Shown here: positions 1-8,423 of the stretch, one piece after another
Layout of the letters: every line of letters begins with the position of its first letter
Position numbering within the stretch: the stretch's first letter is position 1
Assembly: GCF_026650985.1 (NCBI RefSeq)
Contig: NZ_CP086239.1
Span: 1,364,001 to 1,428,000 of the forward strand
Length of the DNA stretch: 64,000 bases
Source of the DNA: Clostridium estertheticum
Lineage (GTDB): Bacteria > Bacillota > Clostridia > Clostridiales > Clostridiaceae
Direction: 5' to 3'
Made by a program: the position numbers and the translations under genes
The notes under the pieces: generated by a model
Databases searched by the model: none
What the model saw: the letters and a program-made list of their open reading frames with translations, nothing else
Told to the model about the DNA's origin: nothing

Positions 1-1
1 T

Positions 2-397
2 ACTATATTTGTAATTACTAATACTATTGATCATGAAAAAGATTATTTAACTTCCGCCGAAATAAAATTAATGGATTCAAATAATATAAGAATAGAAAGT
101 CATACATCGTCTCATGAACACTTAGATCAAATATCTTATGTAGATAATGTAAATACTATGAAAACCTCAAAAATCAAATTAGAAAAAATATTAAATAAGA
201 AAATAGATTACATAGCATATCCTTACGGAGGATACACACCTAACACTATAAAAGCTGCAAAACAATCAGGTTATAAATTAGCCTTTTCAACTGAATTTGG
301 CTTAATTGATAAAAACGACAACATTTATTCATTAGGTAGAATTTTTGTTAATTCAAACTTTAGTCTTGAAGAATTCAAAGCAAAATTAACTCCATAA
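2..397 (+). CDS. Polysaccharide deacetylase (NodB domain), C-terminal part only
   Basis: The reading frame is open from the left edge of the window, so the 5' end lies outside. The visible 131 residues look like the second half of a NodB/carbohydrate esterase 4 domain. They include a metal-binding H-x-x-x-H motif (SHTSSH) and a YPYGGY segment typical of the third conserved motif. Such enzymes remove N- or O-acetyl groups from chitin-like or peptidoglycan glycans, usually outside the membrane, but the signal peptide region is not visible. The gene ends at a TAA 17 bases before the stop of the convergent transporter gene. The family call is firm; substrate is unknown. Confidence 0.8.
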   Translation, partial: TIFVITNTIDHEKDYLTSAEIKLMDSNNIRIESHTSSHEHLDQISYVDNVNTMKTSKIKLEKILNKKIDYIAYPYGGYTPNTIKAAKQSGYKLAFSTEFGLIDKNDNIYSLGRIFVNSNFSLEEFKAKLTP

Positions 398-414
398 ATT
401 TAATTAATTATATT

Positions 415-1347
415 CTATAATAAAGTCATTAAAATTGGTATAACTATAAGAGTACCTACCGTTGAAATTGCTATCATTAATGAGGCAAAATCATAATCAG
501 AATTATAAGCCTTAGCAATTATAGCTGAATTTGCCATAACTGGCATAGCCGCCTGTATAACAAAAACTGACTCCATAAGATGTGGTATATGAAATATAGG
601 TGCTATTAGGATTACAAGTATTGGAGATATTACAAATCTGCCGATTAATACCCACACTATATCTAAAGTAAATTTTATTGACTTTAAATCTACTAAATAT
701 ATGGAGGCACCAATAAAAAACATGGATAATGGTGTTGTAATACTCCCTAAGCTTTTGCTTGTATCCATAATAAATAATGGGAATTTAATATTTAATAAAA
801 CCAGAAGTATTCCAACTATAAAACCAATTAAAGGTGGAGATAATATTTTTTTTATAATTTCCATTGAAAAAAAGTTTAAAGTTCTCTTATTTCCATCTTT
901 AGTTATTTCATATACACCTAAAGTCCAAAAAAATGTGGTATTTGCAATATAATAAAGTAGCACATAAGGCACACTTTTTTCTCCAAATAACGCCAAATTG
1001 ACTGGAAGACCCATAAATATAGTGTTTGAATTAAAGAACATAGATACAAATAGTCCACGTCTGTTATTTTTTATTTTTACAATTTTTGAAAACAATTTTG
1101 CAATAATAAAACAACAACCTATTGTTAGAAAAGGAACTATTAAACCTCTTGAGTCATCTATAAGCATCTTTTTTGTAAAATTACTCATAATTGTATTAAT
1201 CATCATCATTGGTAGTGAAATGTTTATAACAATAGTAGTTATTAAATTAATTGCCTTTTCATCAATTAATTTTTTATATGCTAAAAAATATCCTATTATA
1301 ATCATTATCATTATACTTAATACACTTTGATCTGCTGCAAAAAACAT
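415..1347 (-). CDS. AEC family (auxin efflux carrier-like) membrane transporter
   Basis: A 310-residue protein made almost entirely of hydrophobic segments, about ten likely membrane helices in two groups of five. It starts with a helix followed by a short YKKLIDEKAI loop, as in AEC transporters, and carries the polar breaks in the fourth and ninth helices typical of the family. Bacterial members export or take up organic acids such as malate or lactate. The start has a GGGGAG ribosome site. It lies 129 bases downstream of an AraC regulator on the same strand and may be the last gene of the sugar-oxidoreductase cluster. A link to hydroxyacids handled by the nearby LarA homologue is possible but inferred. 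Confidence 0.8.
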   Translation of the reverse strand: MFFAADQSVLSIMIMIIIGYFLAYKKLIDEKAINLITTIVINISLPMMMINTIMSNFTKKMLIDDSRGLIVPFLTIGCCFIIAKLFSKIVKIKNNRRGLFVSMFFNSNTIFMGLPVNLALFGEKSVPYVLLYYIANTTFFWTLGVYEITKDGNKRTLNFFSMEIIKKILSPPLIGFIVGILLVLLNIKFPLFIMDTSKSLGSITTPLSMFFIGASIYLVDLKSIKFTLDIVWVLIGRFVISPILVILIAPIFHIPHLMESVFVIQAAMPVMANSAIIAKAYNSDYDFASLMIAISTVGTLIVIPILMTLL

Positions 1348-1476
1348 GTAAACTCTCCCCCAAATTTATATTAACTTAATCAAGTCTACCATATTTGATA
1401 AATGCTTACAATAAATTTAGGCGCATTTATATATATATTACCAATTGCTAATAAATTAACTTTAAGGTGCAAATAA

Positions 1477-2346
1477 CTATTGCAGTGATCCAGTTGATGA
1501 TTTAATACCTTTCCTATATTGCATTGGAGCGCAACCTTTTAAGTTTTTAAATACTCGATTAAAAGTTTTAATGCTATTGAAACCTGACTTATATGCAACT
1601 TCTGTAATGGAGTCACTTTCCTCCATAAGATGCCATTCTGCTTTAGTTATTCTAAAATTATTTAAATAATCAACAAATGTAACTCCTGTGTTTTCCTTGA
1701 AAAATCTTGTAAAATAATATAGACTGAATCCAGCAACCTTTGAAATTTTCTCTAAATTAATATTTGTTTGATAGTATTTATCTACATATTGAAACACCTT
1801 ATCCAGCTTCTGAAGTTTTTCCATTTGACGACTTTCAGCTTCAGCTGAATACTCACATTTAGGCATGTATCTAATTAATATACCAGCCAAGTCGTAAAGT
1901 CTAGCCTTCATAATAAGCTTATAGCCTTCTTTTGCAGCAGTGTTTTCATTAATAAGTTGCTGAATTTGTTTTTCCATGAGGTTATGAACTTCAGTACTGG
2001 GAGTAAGATATTTAGAATGAGTAAACATTGGTCTTATAGTTCTAATATCCTTTGATCCAGAAAGAAATGCATCATAAATAGACATTCTAAACTGGATTAC
2101 TGCCCTATTGCTGGTTTGCATTTCTTTTAAAAAGAAATGCACTTCACCAGGACCTATTATTAAAATATCTCTCCTTTTAAGGTGATATAAATCATTACCT
2201 ACTCCTACTTTTACACTGCCTTCTACAAGATAAATAATTTCAATATCTTCATGCCAATGATGAGGTGTGCTATCAAAGCCATCATTTAAAAATAATCTAA
2301 ATGGAAAATCCGGTTCGAGTACTGTCTTTTCAAAACTACCCCGCAT
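1477..2346 (-). CDS. AraC family transcriptional regulator with cupin sensor domain
   Basis: The protein has 289 residues. The N-terminal 100 or so residues form a cupin sensor (TPHHWHEDIEIIYLVEGS and GEVHFF are typical strands), and the C-terminal 100 residues carry two helix-turn-helix motifs (ISKVAGFSLYYFTRFFKENT and ITEVAYKSGFNSIKTFNRVF), as in AraC/XylS activators. It is read from a TAGGAGA ribosome site and lies 51 bases downstream of a Gfo/Idh dehydrogenase on the same strand. Regulators of this layout commonly activate their neighbouring carbohydrate operon on binding a sugar, so the adjoining oxidoreductase/isomerase genes are the likely targets. The ligand is unknown. Confidence 0.88.
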   Translation of the reverse strand: MRGSFEKTVLEPDFPFRLFLNDGFDSTPHHWHEDIEIIYLVEGSVKVGVGNDLYHLKRRDILIIGPGEVHFFLKEMQTSNRAVIQFRMSIYDAFLSGSKDIRTIRPMFTHSKYLTPSTEVHNLMEKQIQQLINENTAAKEGYKLIMKARLYDLAGILIRYMPKCEYSAEAESRQMEKLQKLDKVFQYVDKYYQTNINLEKISKVAGFSLYYFTRFFKENTGVTFVDYLNNFRITKAEWHLMEESDSITEVAYKSGFNSIKTFNRVFKNLKGCAPMQYRKGIKSSTGSLQ

Positions 2347-2397
2347 AATTTTCTCCTACGTTTATTAAATATTCCAAGCTTTCTATGCTTTAAGAAT

Positions 2398-3432
2398 TTA
2401 TTTATTACAACTAATTCTAACTCTTTGCCTACCAGATTCATATATTGCACATATCATTTTTTGAGTTTTTATTGCATCATCGCCTGTTATATCAGGTTGT
2501 AACCCAGCACTAATGGATGCGTAATAATTTTTTATTTGTTTTGTATGACTTGTTCCCCAGTATCCCTTTGCTCCATTTCCATATTCAAAAGTATCATTCG
2601 GGTTATTATCTGCAATTAGCTCTCTACCATCGTTAAATTTTATATCAGCTCTATCTCCCACCATATTAACCATACCTTTTTCACAATGAAACTCTATTTT
2701 TACAGGAGCATCATAAGTATAATAATTAATGGCATGAAACGCAGTTACTACTCCGTTTTTATACTTAATAACCCCTTCTGCAGAATCCTCAACTTGAATA
2801 ATTTTATGAGCTCTATTACTTATATTTGCATCTATATAATCAATGTCACTATCCACAAACCATCTCATAAGGTCCATGGTATGAATAGCTTGATCTATTA
2901 TGACTCCACCACCTTCCATGTCCCATGTACCTTTCCAATCACTATTACCATAATATTCATCTGTTCGTTTCCATGTGACTTCAAGTTTTCCTCCTAGTAT
3001 CTCACCAAGTTCTCCTGATTCCAATGTCTCTTTTATAAGTCTCGAGCCAGGATTATATCTATTTTGAAATATAACTCCAAGTGTAATATTATTGTCTTTA
3101 GCAGTTTTAACCATAGCCTCTGCATCTGAGAGTTTTATAGACATAGGTTTTTCAGTTAATATATGTTTCCCAAGTTTAGAAGCATATATTGCCACCTGTG
3201 CATGAAGGAAATGTGGAAGACATATATGCACCACATCAATATCTTTCTTTGCTAACATATCCTTATAGTCAATATAATAATTACAATTATATTGATCAGC
3301 TTTTTCCTTTGCCCGTTCCTCATTAATATCGCAAACTGCAACAATTTCTGCATTTTCAACTTCTTTTATAGATTGAGCATGCATAGGAAATATATTCCCA
3401 CATCCAATAATGGCTACTTTTAATATTTTCAT
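2398..3432 (-). CDS. Gfo/Idh/MocA family NAD(P)-dependent oxidoreductase
   Basis: A 344-residue dehydrogenase with an N-terminal Rossmann fold (VAIIGCGNIFPMHA, residues 5-20), the EKP motif with the family's catalytic lysine (TEKPMSI, near residue 95), and the IDQAIHTMDLMRW helix carrying the active-site histidine and aspartate. Members oxidise or reduce a hydroxyl of sugars, inositols or amino sugars. It follows the isomerase by 21 bases and precedes the AraC gene, so the three are probably co-transcribed. It is clearly different in sequence from the other Gfo/Idh gene at 4,483-5,616; the two may act in oxidation and re-reduction around an isomerase or epimerase step. Substrate unknown. Confidence 0.88.
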   Translation of the reverse strand: MKILKVAIIGCGNIFPMHAQSIKEVENAEIVAVCDINEERAKEKADQYNCNYYIDYKDMLAKKDIDVVHICLPHFLHAQVAIYASKLGKHILTEKPMSIKLSDAEAMVKTAKDNNITLGVIFQNRYNPGSRLIKETLESGELGEILGGKLEVTWKRTDEYYGNSDWKGTWDMEGGGVIIDQAIHTMDLMRWFVDSDIDYIDANISNRAHKIIQVEDSAEGVIKYKNGVVTAFHAINYYTYDAPVKIEFHCEKGMVNMVGDRADIKFNDGRELIADNNPNDTFEYGNGAKGYWGTSHTKQIKNYYASISAGLQPDITGDDAIKTQKMICAIYESGRQRVRISCNK

Positions 3433-3453
3433 ATCAACATCTCCTAAATAATA

Positions 3454-4377
3454 CTATATTAATTTTTCAAGATAATCTATTCCCAGTTGTAGTCCTTCTT
3501 TAACCCTTTCGTCACTACCTTCATAAAGAGGGTCCTCATGTTCTATACTTACTACGCCGTCATATCCAATTTCTTTTAGTTCATTAATTAACTTTTCCCA
3601 ATTAATGTCTCCTAGTCCAGGCATTCTGTATCTCCAATATCCAAAGTCTTCATTACAAACATTTAATTGTTTATCAAATACTCCATAAGTTTTTAATTTG
3701 TCTTCAAATACTTCAGTATCTTTTGCATGTACATGGAATATTCGATTCTTAAATTCCTTTACTGGAGTTATATAGTCAATCAGCATTGCATGTAAATGGG
3801 AGGGATCATAATTTAATCCAAAATTCTTATTTGGTACCCTTCTAAACATTTCTCTCCATAGTTCTGGTGTAAATGAAATAGTTCCTGGTACTCCTTTTTC
3901 TTGCCATCCCTTCATTTGACAATTTTCAATTACTACTTTTATACCCTTATCTTCCGCATATTTAACCAAATCTTTAAATACCATTTCAAACTCATCAAAA
4001 TTTTCCTCTAACGATTTATCTATGTTTTTCCCAACAAATGTTCCAACAGATGAAGCGCCTAATAGCACAGCCGCATCAACACATTTTTTAAAATGATTGT
4101 TTATGGATTTTCTTTTTTTCGGATCTCTATCCAAATTATTATCATAATAAGCAATTGAAGATATTGTAAGCCCATATTCTTTGAAATATAACTTTATCTC
4201 TTCCGCTTCAGCCTTTGTGAAATTAGCTACATCTATCTCACTTCCTGAATAATCACGGCTGTTAGTCCTTGGCCAACAAGAAAGTTCTAAAGCTTTAAAC
4301 CCATGCTCACTTGCCCACTTTGCTTTTTCCTTAAGTGGAATTCCACCAAGGCAACCTGTTAATAATCCTATATACAT
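3454..4377 (-). CDS. Sugar phosphate isomerase/epimerase (xylose isomerase-like TIM barrel)
   Basis: A TIM-barrel enzyme of the AP-endonuclease-2 superfamily, 307 residues from the chosen ATG. Likely metal ligands are the glutamate in VVIENCQ, the aspartate and histidine in LNYDPSHLHA, the histidines in IFHVHAKD and the glutamate in VSIEHEDP. An in-frame TTG lies six codons upstream, but the AAGAAGGTG ribosome site sits just before the ATG at 4,377, so that start is preferred. The gene is followed within 21 bases by a Gfo/Idh oxidoreductase. IolE/IolI-like or 3-keto-sugar isomerase roles are all possible; the sequence does not decide between them. Confidence 0.85.
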   Translation of the reverse strand: MYIGLLTGCLGGIPLKEKAKWASEHGFKALELSCWPRTNSRDYSGSEIDVANFTKAEAEEIKLYFKEYGLTISSIAYYDNNLDRDPKKRKSINNHFKKCVDAAVLLGASSVGTFVGKNIDKSLEENFDEFEMVFKDLVKYAEDKGIKVVIENCQMKGWQEKGVPGTISFTPELWREMFRRVPNKNFGLNYDPSHLHAMLIDYITPVKEFKNRIFHVHAKDTEVFEDKLKTYGVFDKQLNVCNEDFGYWRYRMPGLGDINWEKLINELKEIGYDGVVSIEHEDPLYEGSDERVKEGLQLGIDYLEKLI

Positions 4378-4408
4378 ATTAAACACCTTCTTCAACTATT
4401 ATTTATTA

Positions 4409-4432
4409 AATCATCTCCTGCGGAGCTGCAAT
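4409..4432. repeat. 24-bp dispersed direct repeat, copy 1
   Basis: A 24-base sequence with the small hairpin core ctcctgcggag, present again base for base and in the same orientation at 7,312-7,335. Here it sits between the isomerase and the upstream Gfo/Idh gene, directly beside a 108-bp inverted-repeat element. A related core, tctcctgcg, occurs in the foldback element near 50.5 kb. Confidence 0.75.
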
Positions 4433-4433
4433 A

Positions 4434-4541
4434 TTAACGACTTCAGAAGGAGGTTTATACTACCATTGACGGTTTCTATTTGTTAGGGTATGTAGCTCCC
4501 ACTTATCGAAGTGGGAGACTTTCCTTCTGAAATGTCGTTAA
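4434..4541. repeat. 108-bp inverted-repeat (MITE-like) element with central hairpin
   Basis: The left end reads ttaacgacttcagaagga and the right end, reverse complemented, reads ttaacgacatttcagaagga, so the ends are inverted repeats differing by a two-base indel. Inside is a perfect 9-bp hairpin (4,496-4,504 with 4,509-4,517, loop atcg) built on ctcccactt/aagtgggag. No protein is encoded that could move it. The hairpin resembles subterminal hairpins of IS200/IS605 elements, but that link is only a guess. The element runs into the 3' end of the Gfo/Idh gene at 4,483. Confidence 0.6.
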
Positions 4542-5616
4542 AATAAACTGGCTCCCCTATTTTTGATGACTCATATATTGCTTCTAATATTTCTGTAACA
4601 ACTAACGCTTGCTCAGGTTTTACTATTGGTTCCTTATCATATAAAATACAATCAATCCATGATCTGGCTTCAGCATCTGCTGGGTCTTCAGAAAATCCTT
4701 CGTTAAATGCAACTCCATTTGAGCCAAAATCAACCTTAGTTTCATATAATCTACCTAAATTTTCTCCATTTATTCTTAGACCATCCTTCATATCAGCACC
4801 GCCCTCAGTTCCACATAGACTTGTTTGAGCTTCTCCAACTTCTAAGCTATTTAATGCCCAACTCGATTCAACAACTATAGTAGCACCATTATCCATAGTA
4901 ATGAACCCAAAAGCAGAATCCTCTACTGTAAATTTGCTTGGCTCCCATGGTCCCCATGCATTAGCAGCATTTTCTTTTTTACTAAGTTTATGATATACAT
5001 TTCCTACAACATACTTAGGCTTATAATTATCAAGCATCCAAAGTGTTAGATCTAAAGCATGAGTTCCAATGTCTATTAATGGTCCTCCACCTTGCTCAAA
5101 TTCATTTAAAAATACTCCCCAAGTTGGAACCGCTCTTCTTCTAATAGCATGCGCCTTTGCAAAATAGATATCCCCAAGCCCTCCATTTTCACAAGTTGTT
5201 TTGAGATATTTAGAATCCGCTCTAAACCTATTTTGATAACCGATGGTAAGTTTTTTACCTGTTCTCTTTGCAGCTTCTACCATTTTTCTTGCTTCAAGAA
5301 ATGTTTTTGCCATTGGTTTTTCACACATAACATGTTTTCCAGCTTCCAATACATCGATTGTTATAACGCTATGTGATCTATTAGGAGTACACACATGAAC
5401 AACATCAATAGTATCATCTTTAAGAAGCTCTTTATAATCAACATAAACCCTTGCTCCCGCGCTTCCATATTCTTTTGCAGCAATTTTTGCTTTCTCGATT
5501 ATTACATCGCAAAATGCTACCATTTCTATTTCTGATATCTTAGCTAAGCTTGGCATATGTTTTCCATTAGCTATGCCACCACATCCTATTATTCCAACTT
5601 TTAATTTTTTATCCAT
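4483..5616 (-). CDS. Gfo/Idh/MocA family oxidoreductase with repeat-derived C-terminal tail
   Basis: A 377-residue NAD(P)-dependent sugar dehydrogenase. It has the Rossmann motif VGIIGCGGIANGKH at residues 7-20, the catalytic EKP lysine (CEKPMAKT, near residue 98) and an active-site LIDIGTHALDLTLW helix. The natural family end would be near GEPVYF; the last 14-18 codons (NDISEGKSPTSISGSYIP) lie inside the inverted-repeat element at 4,434-4,541, which also provides the stop codon. It is divergent from the larA homologue across a 398-base gap and probably heads the cluster that continues with the isomerase, the second oxidoreductase and AraC. Substrate unknown. Confidence 0.87.
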   Translation of the reverse strand: MDKKLKVGIIGCGGIANGKHMPSLAKISEIEMVAFCDVIIEKAKIAAKEYGSAGARVYVDYKELLKDDTIDVVHVCTPNRSHSVITIDVLEAGKHVMCEKPMAKTFLEARKMVEAAKRTGKKLTIGYQNRFRADSKYLKTTCENGGLGDIYFAKAHAIRRRAVPTWGVFLNEFEQGGGPLIDIGTHALDLTLWMLDNYKPKYVVGNVYHKLSKKENAANAWGPWEPSKFTVEDSAFGFITMDNGATIVVESSWALNSLEVGEAQTSLCGTEGGADMKDGLRINGENLGRLYETKVDFGSNGVAFNEGFSEDPADAEARSWIDCILYDKEPIVKPEQALVVTEILEAIYESSKIGEPVYFNDISEGKSPTSISGSYIP

Positions 5617-5662
5617 ACAATCTCAACCTTTCTCTATAATATATATTTATCTAGTTTTTTAT

Positions 5663-5676
5663 TATTATCGTTTACA
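5663..5676 (-). promoter_or_regulatory. cre-like site (possible CcpA operator)
   Basis: On the minus strand the sequence reads tgtaaacgataata. It shares the TGTAAACG half of the catabolite-responsive element consensus but diverges in the second half. It lies about 50 bases upstream of the Gfo/Idh start, where a CcpA site could block transcription. The match is incomplete, so this is tentative. Confidence 0.3.
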
Positions 5677-5952
5677 TTTACTATTTTATAACATTTCATT
5701 TTTAATTACTCCCCATGGATTGCTTAATACTTCTCAGATATTGCTTTTTACAAGTTTTAGTTTATAAAAAAAGTAGAAAGTTACGGTCCTTTTTGCAATC
5801 ATTAGGCCATAAAATCCTCATAAATGGAAAGCAACTATAATTATATCAATAATCAGAATAATTACATAATTAAAGGCATTAGTTTTTAGTATATTACTCA
5901 TAAAAATAATTGTCAATGATTTTACTCAAATAGAATTTGACTTACGCCTGCA

Positions 5953-5981
5953 TTGACATAATTAAAAATTTCATGTTTAAT
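5953..5981 (+). promoter_or_regulatory. Sigma-A-type promoter for the larA homologue
   Basis: A -35 box TTGACA at 5,953-5,958 is followed after 17 bases by TTTAAT at 5,976-5,981. A GGGAGG ribosome site at 6,001-6,006 precedes the ATG at 6,015, leaving a short leader of roughly 27 bases. Confidence 0.6.
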
Positions 5982-6014
5982 GTATAGAAACAGAAAATAT
6001 GGGAGGAACTAATC

Positions 6015-7313
6015 ATGAAAGAGTTTGAATTAAAGCAAGGAAGAGGCACTGTTAAGTTTTCCATTAACGAAAAAGATGTTATTGGAGTACTTGATAATAA
6101 CCCTTCAACAAGTTCTAAAACTGAAGAAGAAGTAATAATAGAAGCTTTACAAAATCCTATATCAAGTTCTAAACTGAGTGAAATAGTACATACAGGTGAA
6201 AAAATTTGTATTGTTATACCAGATATTACTAGGGCGTGGCAAAAATCATCCCTATACCTTCCATTTATTGTGGCTGAACTTACGAAAGCGGGCATAGTTG
6301 ATGAGGATATATTATTTATTAGCGCTACTGGTTCCCATAGAAAACAAACAGAAAATGAATACAAACAATTATTAGGGGACACCCTTTACGGTAAATATAA
6401 TATAATTGATCATGATTGTAGAGATAAAGATAATTTAGTTTATCTAGGTAAAACTAGCTTTGGTACACCAGTATCCATTAATAAAAAGGCTATGGAATGT
6501 GACCATATTATAGTTGCTGGGGGAATAGTATATCATTTTCTAGTAGGATGGTCTGGTGGAAAAAAATCAATTTTACCTGGAATTGCATCATATGAAACAA
6601 TAATGGCAAATCACGGTCTTTCACTTAATGAAAGTTTAGGAGAAGGAACTAGAGGCGAAATCAGATGTGGAAATATAATAAATAACCCTGTACATTTAGA
6701 TATGGAAGAAGCATGTGCTTTTGTAAAACCAAGTTTTATGTTCAATGTAATCATAGACAGTCATGGAAATATTTCTGCTGCAGTTGCAGGTGATTGCATT
6801 AAGGCACATGCACAAGGAAGAAAATATGTTGACGAGTCTGACTGTTCATATATAAAAGAAAAAGCTGATTTAGTAATAGCTACCGCCGGTGGTTATCCTA
6901 AAGACATTAATTTTTATCAATCTTCAAAACTTCTCATGAATTCAAGAGAAGCCGCAAAAATTGGAGGGACTATCATTGCATTAACGCAGTGCAGTGAAGG
7001 ACTTGGTGGTGATGATGATGTTAGGGCTATACTCGCTAACTATGATAGCTTACTTGATCGAGAGAAATCATTAAGAGAGCGTTATACCATATCAAAACAT
7101 GTCGGATGCCTTGCTTGTGAAACAGCACACAATTTTAATCTTATACTAGTATCAAATTTAGATCCTAAATTTTTTAAAAATACTGGGATAAAAATAGTTC
7201 GAACAATAGATGAGGCGCTAACTTTAACCTATACAGAAAAGGGCAAAAATTTAAAAACTTTTATAATGCCACATGGAGCAAACACCTTACCTAAACTTCT
7301 ACCTATTGATTAA
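6015..7313 (+). CDS. larA: LarA-family nickel-pincer-dependent 2-hydroxyacid racemase/epimerase
   Basis: The 432-residue protein keeps the LarA catalytic set with the same numbering as the Lactobacillus enzyme: His108 (GSHRK), His174 (VYHF), Lys184 (GGKKS, which binds the cofactor) and His200 (MANHG), plus the PDITR loop near residue 70. LarA enzymes use the nickel-pincer nucleotide to abstract hydride from the alpha carbon of a 2-hydroxyacid and return it to either face. The superfamily includes lactate and malate racemases and sugar-acid epimerases. Its position opposite two sugar dehydrogenases and an isomerase suggests a sugar acid rather than lactate, but that is inference. No lactate permease, larB or larC lies nearby; larE is convergent. 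Confidence 0.85.
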   Translation: MKEFELKQGRGTVKFSINEKDVIGVLDNNPSTSSKTEEEVIIEALQNPISSSKLSEIVHTGEKICIVIPDITRAWQKSSLYLPFIVAELTKAGIVDEDILFISATGSHRKQTENEYKQLLGDTLYGKYNIIDHDCRDKDNLVYLGKTSFGTPVSINKKAMECDHIIVAGGIVYHFLVGWSGGKKSILPGIASYETIMANHGLSLNESLGEGTRGEIRCGNIINNPVHLDMEEACAFVKPSFMFNVIIDSHGNISAAVAGDCIKAHAQGRKYVDESDCSYIKEKADLVIATAGGYPKDINFYQSSKLLMNSREAAKIGGTIIALTQCSEGLGGDDDVRAILANYDSLLDREKSLRERYTISKHVGCLACETAHNFNLILVSNLDPKFFKNTGIKIVRTIDEALTLTYTEKGKNLKTFIMPHGANTLPKLLPID

Positions 7314-7335
7314 TCATCTCCTGCGGAGCTGCAAT
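7312..7335. repeat. 24-bp dispersed direct repeat, copy 2
   Basis: Identical to 4,409-4,432 and in the same orientation. It begins at the last two bases of the larA stop codon. The two copies bracket exactly the Gfo/Idh-larA divergent pair. Confidence 0.75.
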
Positions 7336-7366
7336 TAATTATTTTCAAAAAAGATAAAACAAGTAA

Positions 7367-7396
7367 AAAAGCTCTTGATTTTAATCAAGGGCTTTT
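7367..7396. terminator. Bidirectional terminator between larA and larE
   Basis: A 14-bp stem (7,367-7,380 with 7,383-7,396, one G-T wobble) flanked by A-rich and T-rich runs can end transcription from both convergent genes. It overlaps the larE stop codon. Confidence 0.7.
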
Positions 7397-8220
7397 ACTG
7401 AATTCTTTTCTTTGTCGCTAAGTACTTCATTCATACTTCCAGTTCTATATCCTAACAAATCAAGTGTAACATATTTAAAACCAATGTTTTTTAATTCATT
7501 TGCAACCTTATCCATAATTTCTGTACTGAAAAATTTCTTTCTTTCCTGGGCATTAACTTCTACTCTTGCTATATCTCCATGATGTCTTACTCTTATCTGT
7601 CTAAATCCTAAATCAAGTAAAAATTGTTCTGCTCTTTCAACCATGCTTAATTTCTCAACTGTTATCTCGTTACCATATGGGAATCTTGATGATAAGCATG
7701 CAAAAGCTGGTTTGTTCCAAGTTGGTAATCCAAGCCTCTTTGATAATTCTCTTATATTATCTTTTGTAAGGCCAGCATCCTTTAATGGGCTAATAACTTT
7801 TAATTCGTTTGCTGCCTTCATTCCCGGTCTATAATCTGAAACATCATCAGCATTAGAACCATCCAAAACTGCGTTAATATTATTATCATCAGCAACTTTT
7901 CTAACTTTTGAAAAAAGTTCTTTTTTACAAAAATAACATCTATCAATAGGATTTTTAGCAAACCCTTCAATTTCTAATTCCTCTGAAATTATAACTATGT
8001 GTTTTGCTCCAATGTCCCCAATATATTTAACAGCTTCCTTAAATTCTCTTTCTGGATATGTTGTTGACTTCGCAGTAATTGCAATAACTTTATTACCTAA
8101 AACATCTGCTGCTACTTTTAATAGAAATGTGCTATCAACACCTCCTGAATATGCTATTGCTACACTTCCCAATCCTTGAATACTATCCTTTAGTTTTTGA
8201 AACTTCATTTCTAATTCCAT
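7381..8220 (-). CDS. larE: LarE, ATP-dependent sacrificial sulfur transferase for nickel-pincer cofactor
   Basis: A 279-residue PP-loop protein with the ATP pyrophosphatase motif SGGVDS at residues 25-30, the conserved PIDRCYFCKKELF segment near residue 95, and KPAFACLSSR, where Cys175 matches the cysteine that gives up its sulfur in Lactobacillus LarE (Cys176). It adenylates the pyridinium carboxylate mononucleotide made by LarB and inserts sulfur before LarC adds nickel. The start has an AAGGAGG site. It is convergent with larA, which makes the functional pairing very likely, but larB and larC are not in this window and must be elsewhere. Confidence 0.9.
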   Translation of the reverse strand: MELEMKFQKLKDSIQGLGSVAIAYSGGVDSTFLLKVAADVLGNKVIAITAKSTTYPEREFKEAVKYIGDIGAKHIVIISEELEIEGFAKNPIDRCYFCKKELFSKVRKVADDNNINAVLDGSNADDVSDYRPGMKAANELKVISPLKDAGLTKDNIRELSKRLGLPTWNKPAFACLSSRFPYGNEITVEKLSMVERAEQFLLDLGFRQIRVRHHGDIARVEVNAQERKKFFSTEIMDKVANELKNIGFKYVTLDLLGYRTGSMNEVLSDKEKNSVKALD

Positions 8221-8370
8221 ATTTGTCCTCCTTGTCGTAAAAAACTATTACTATTTATAATAAAAATCTTTAACATATTTAATGTAACATAACATTTAAC
8301 TTTTGAACATAATAATATGCTTTAAAATAATATTATTATATGATTTTCTAAAAAAATTGTCAAAATAAAA

Positions 8371-8399
8371 GAAGGAATAGTTACTTACACTAGTCCTTC
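8371..8399 (-). terminator. Terminator downstream of metY
   Basis: An 11-bp stem with one mismatch (gaaggaatagt with actagtccttc), followed on the minus strand by a T-rich tract. It lies 25 bases beyond the metY stop. Confidence 0.6.
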
Positions 8400-8423
8400 C
8401 AAATTGTTTTACTCCCCTTTTTA

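Larger units (their letters stand above)
5617..6014. other. 398-base divergent promoter region between Gfo/Idh and larA genes
   Basis: This gap has no open reading frame worth calling. It holds the larA promoter on the right (5,953-5,981), a cre-like sequence on the left (5,663-5,676) and otherwise plain AT-rich DNA. I found no riboswitch in it. Confidence 0.6.

Noticed and set aside
4496-4517. Simple rho-independent terminator for the Gfo/Idh gene
   Set aside because: The hairpin lies before and across the end of the coding region, has no T-run, and is part of a larger inverted-repeat element.
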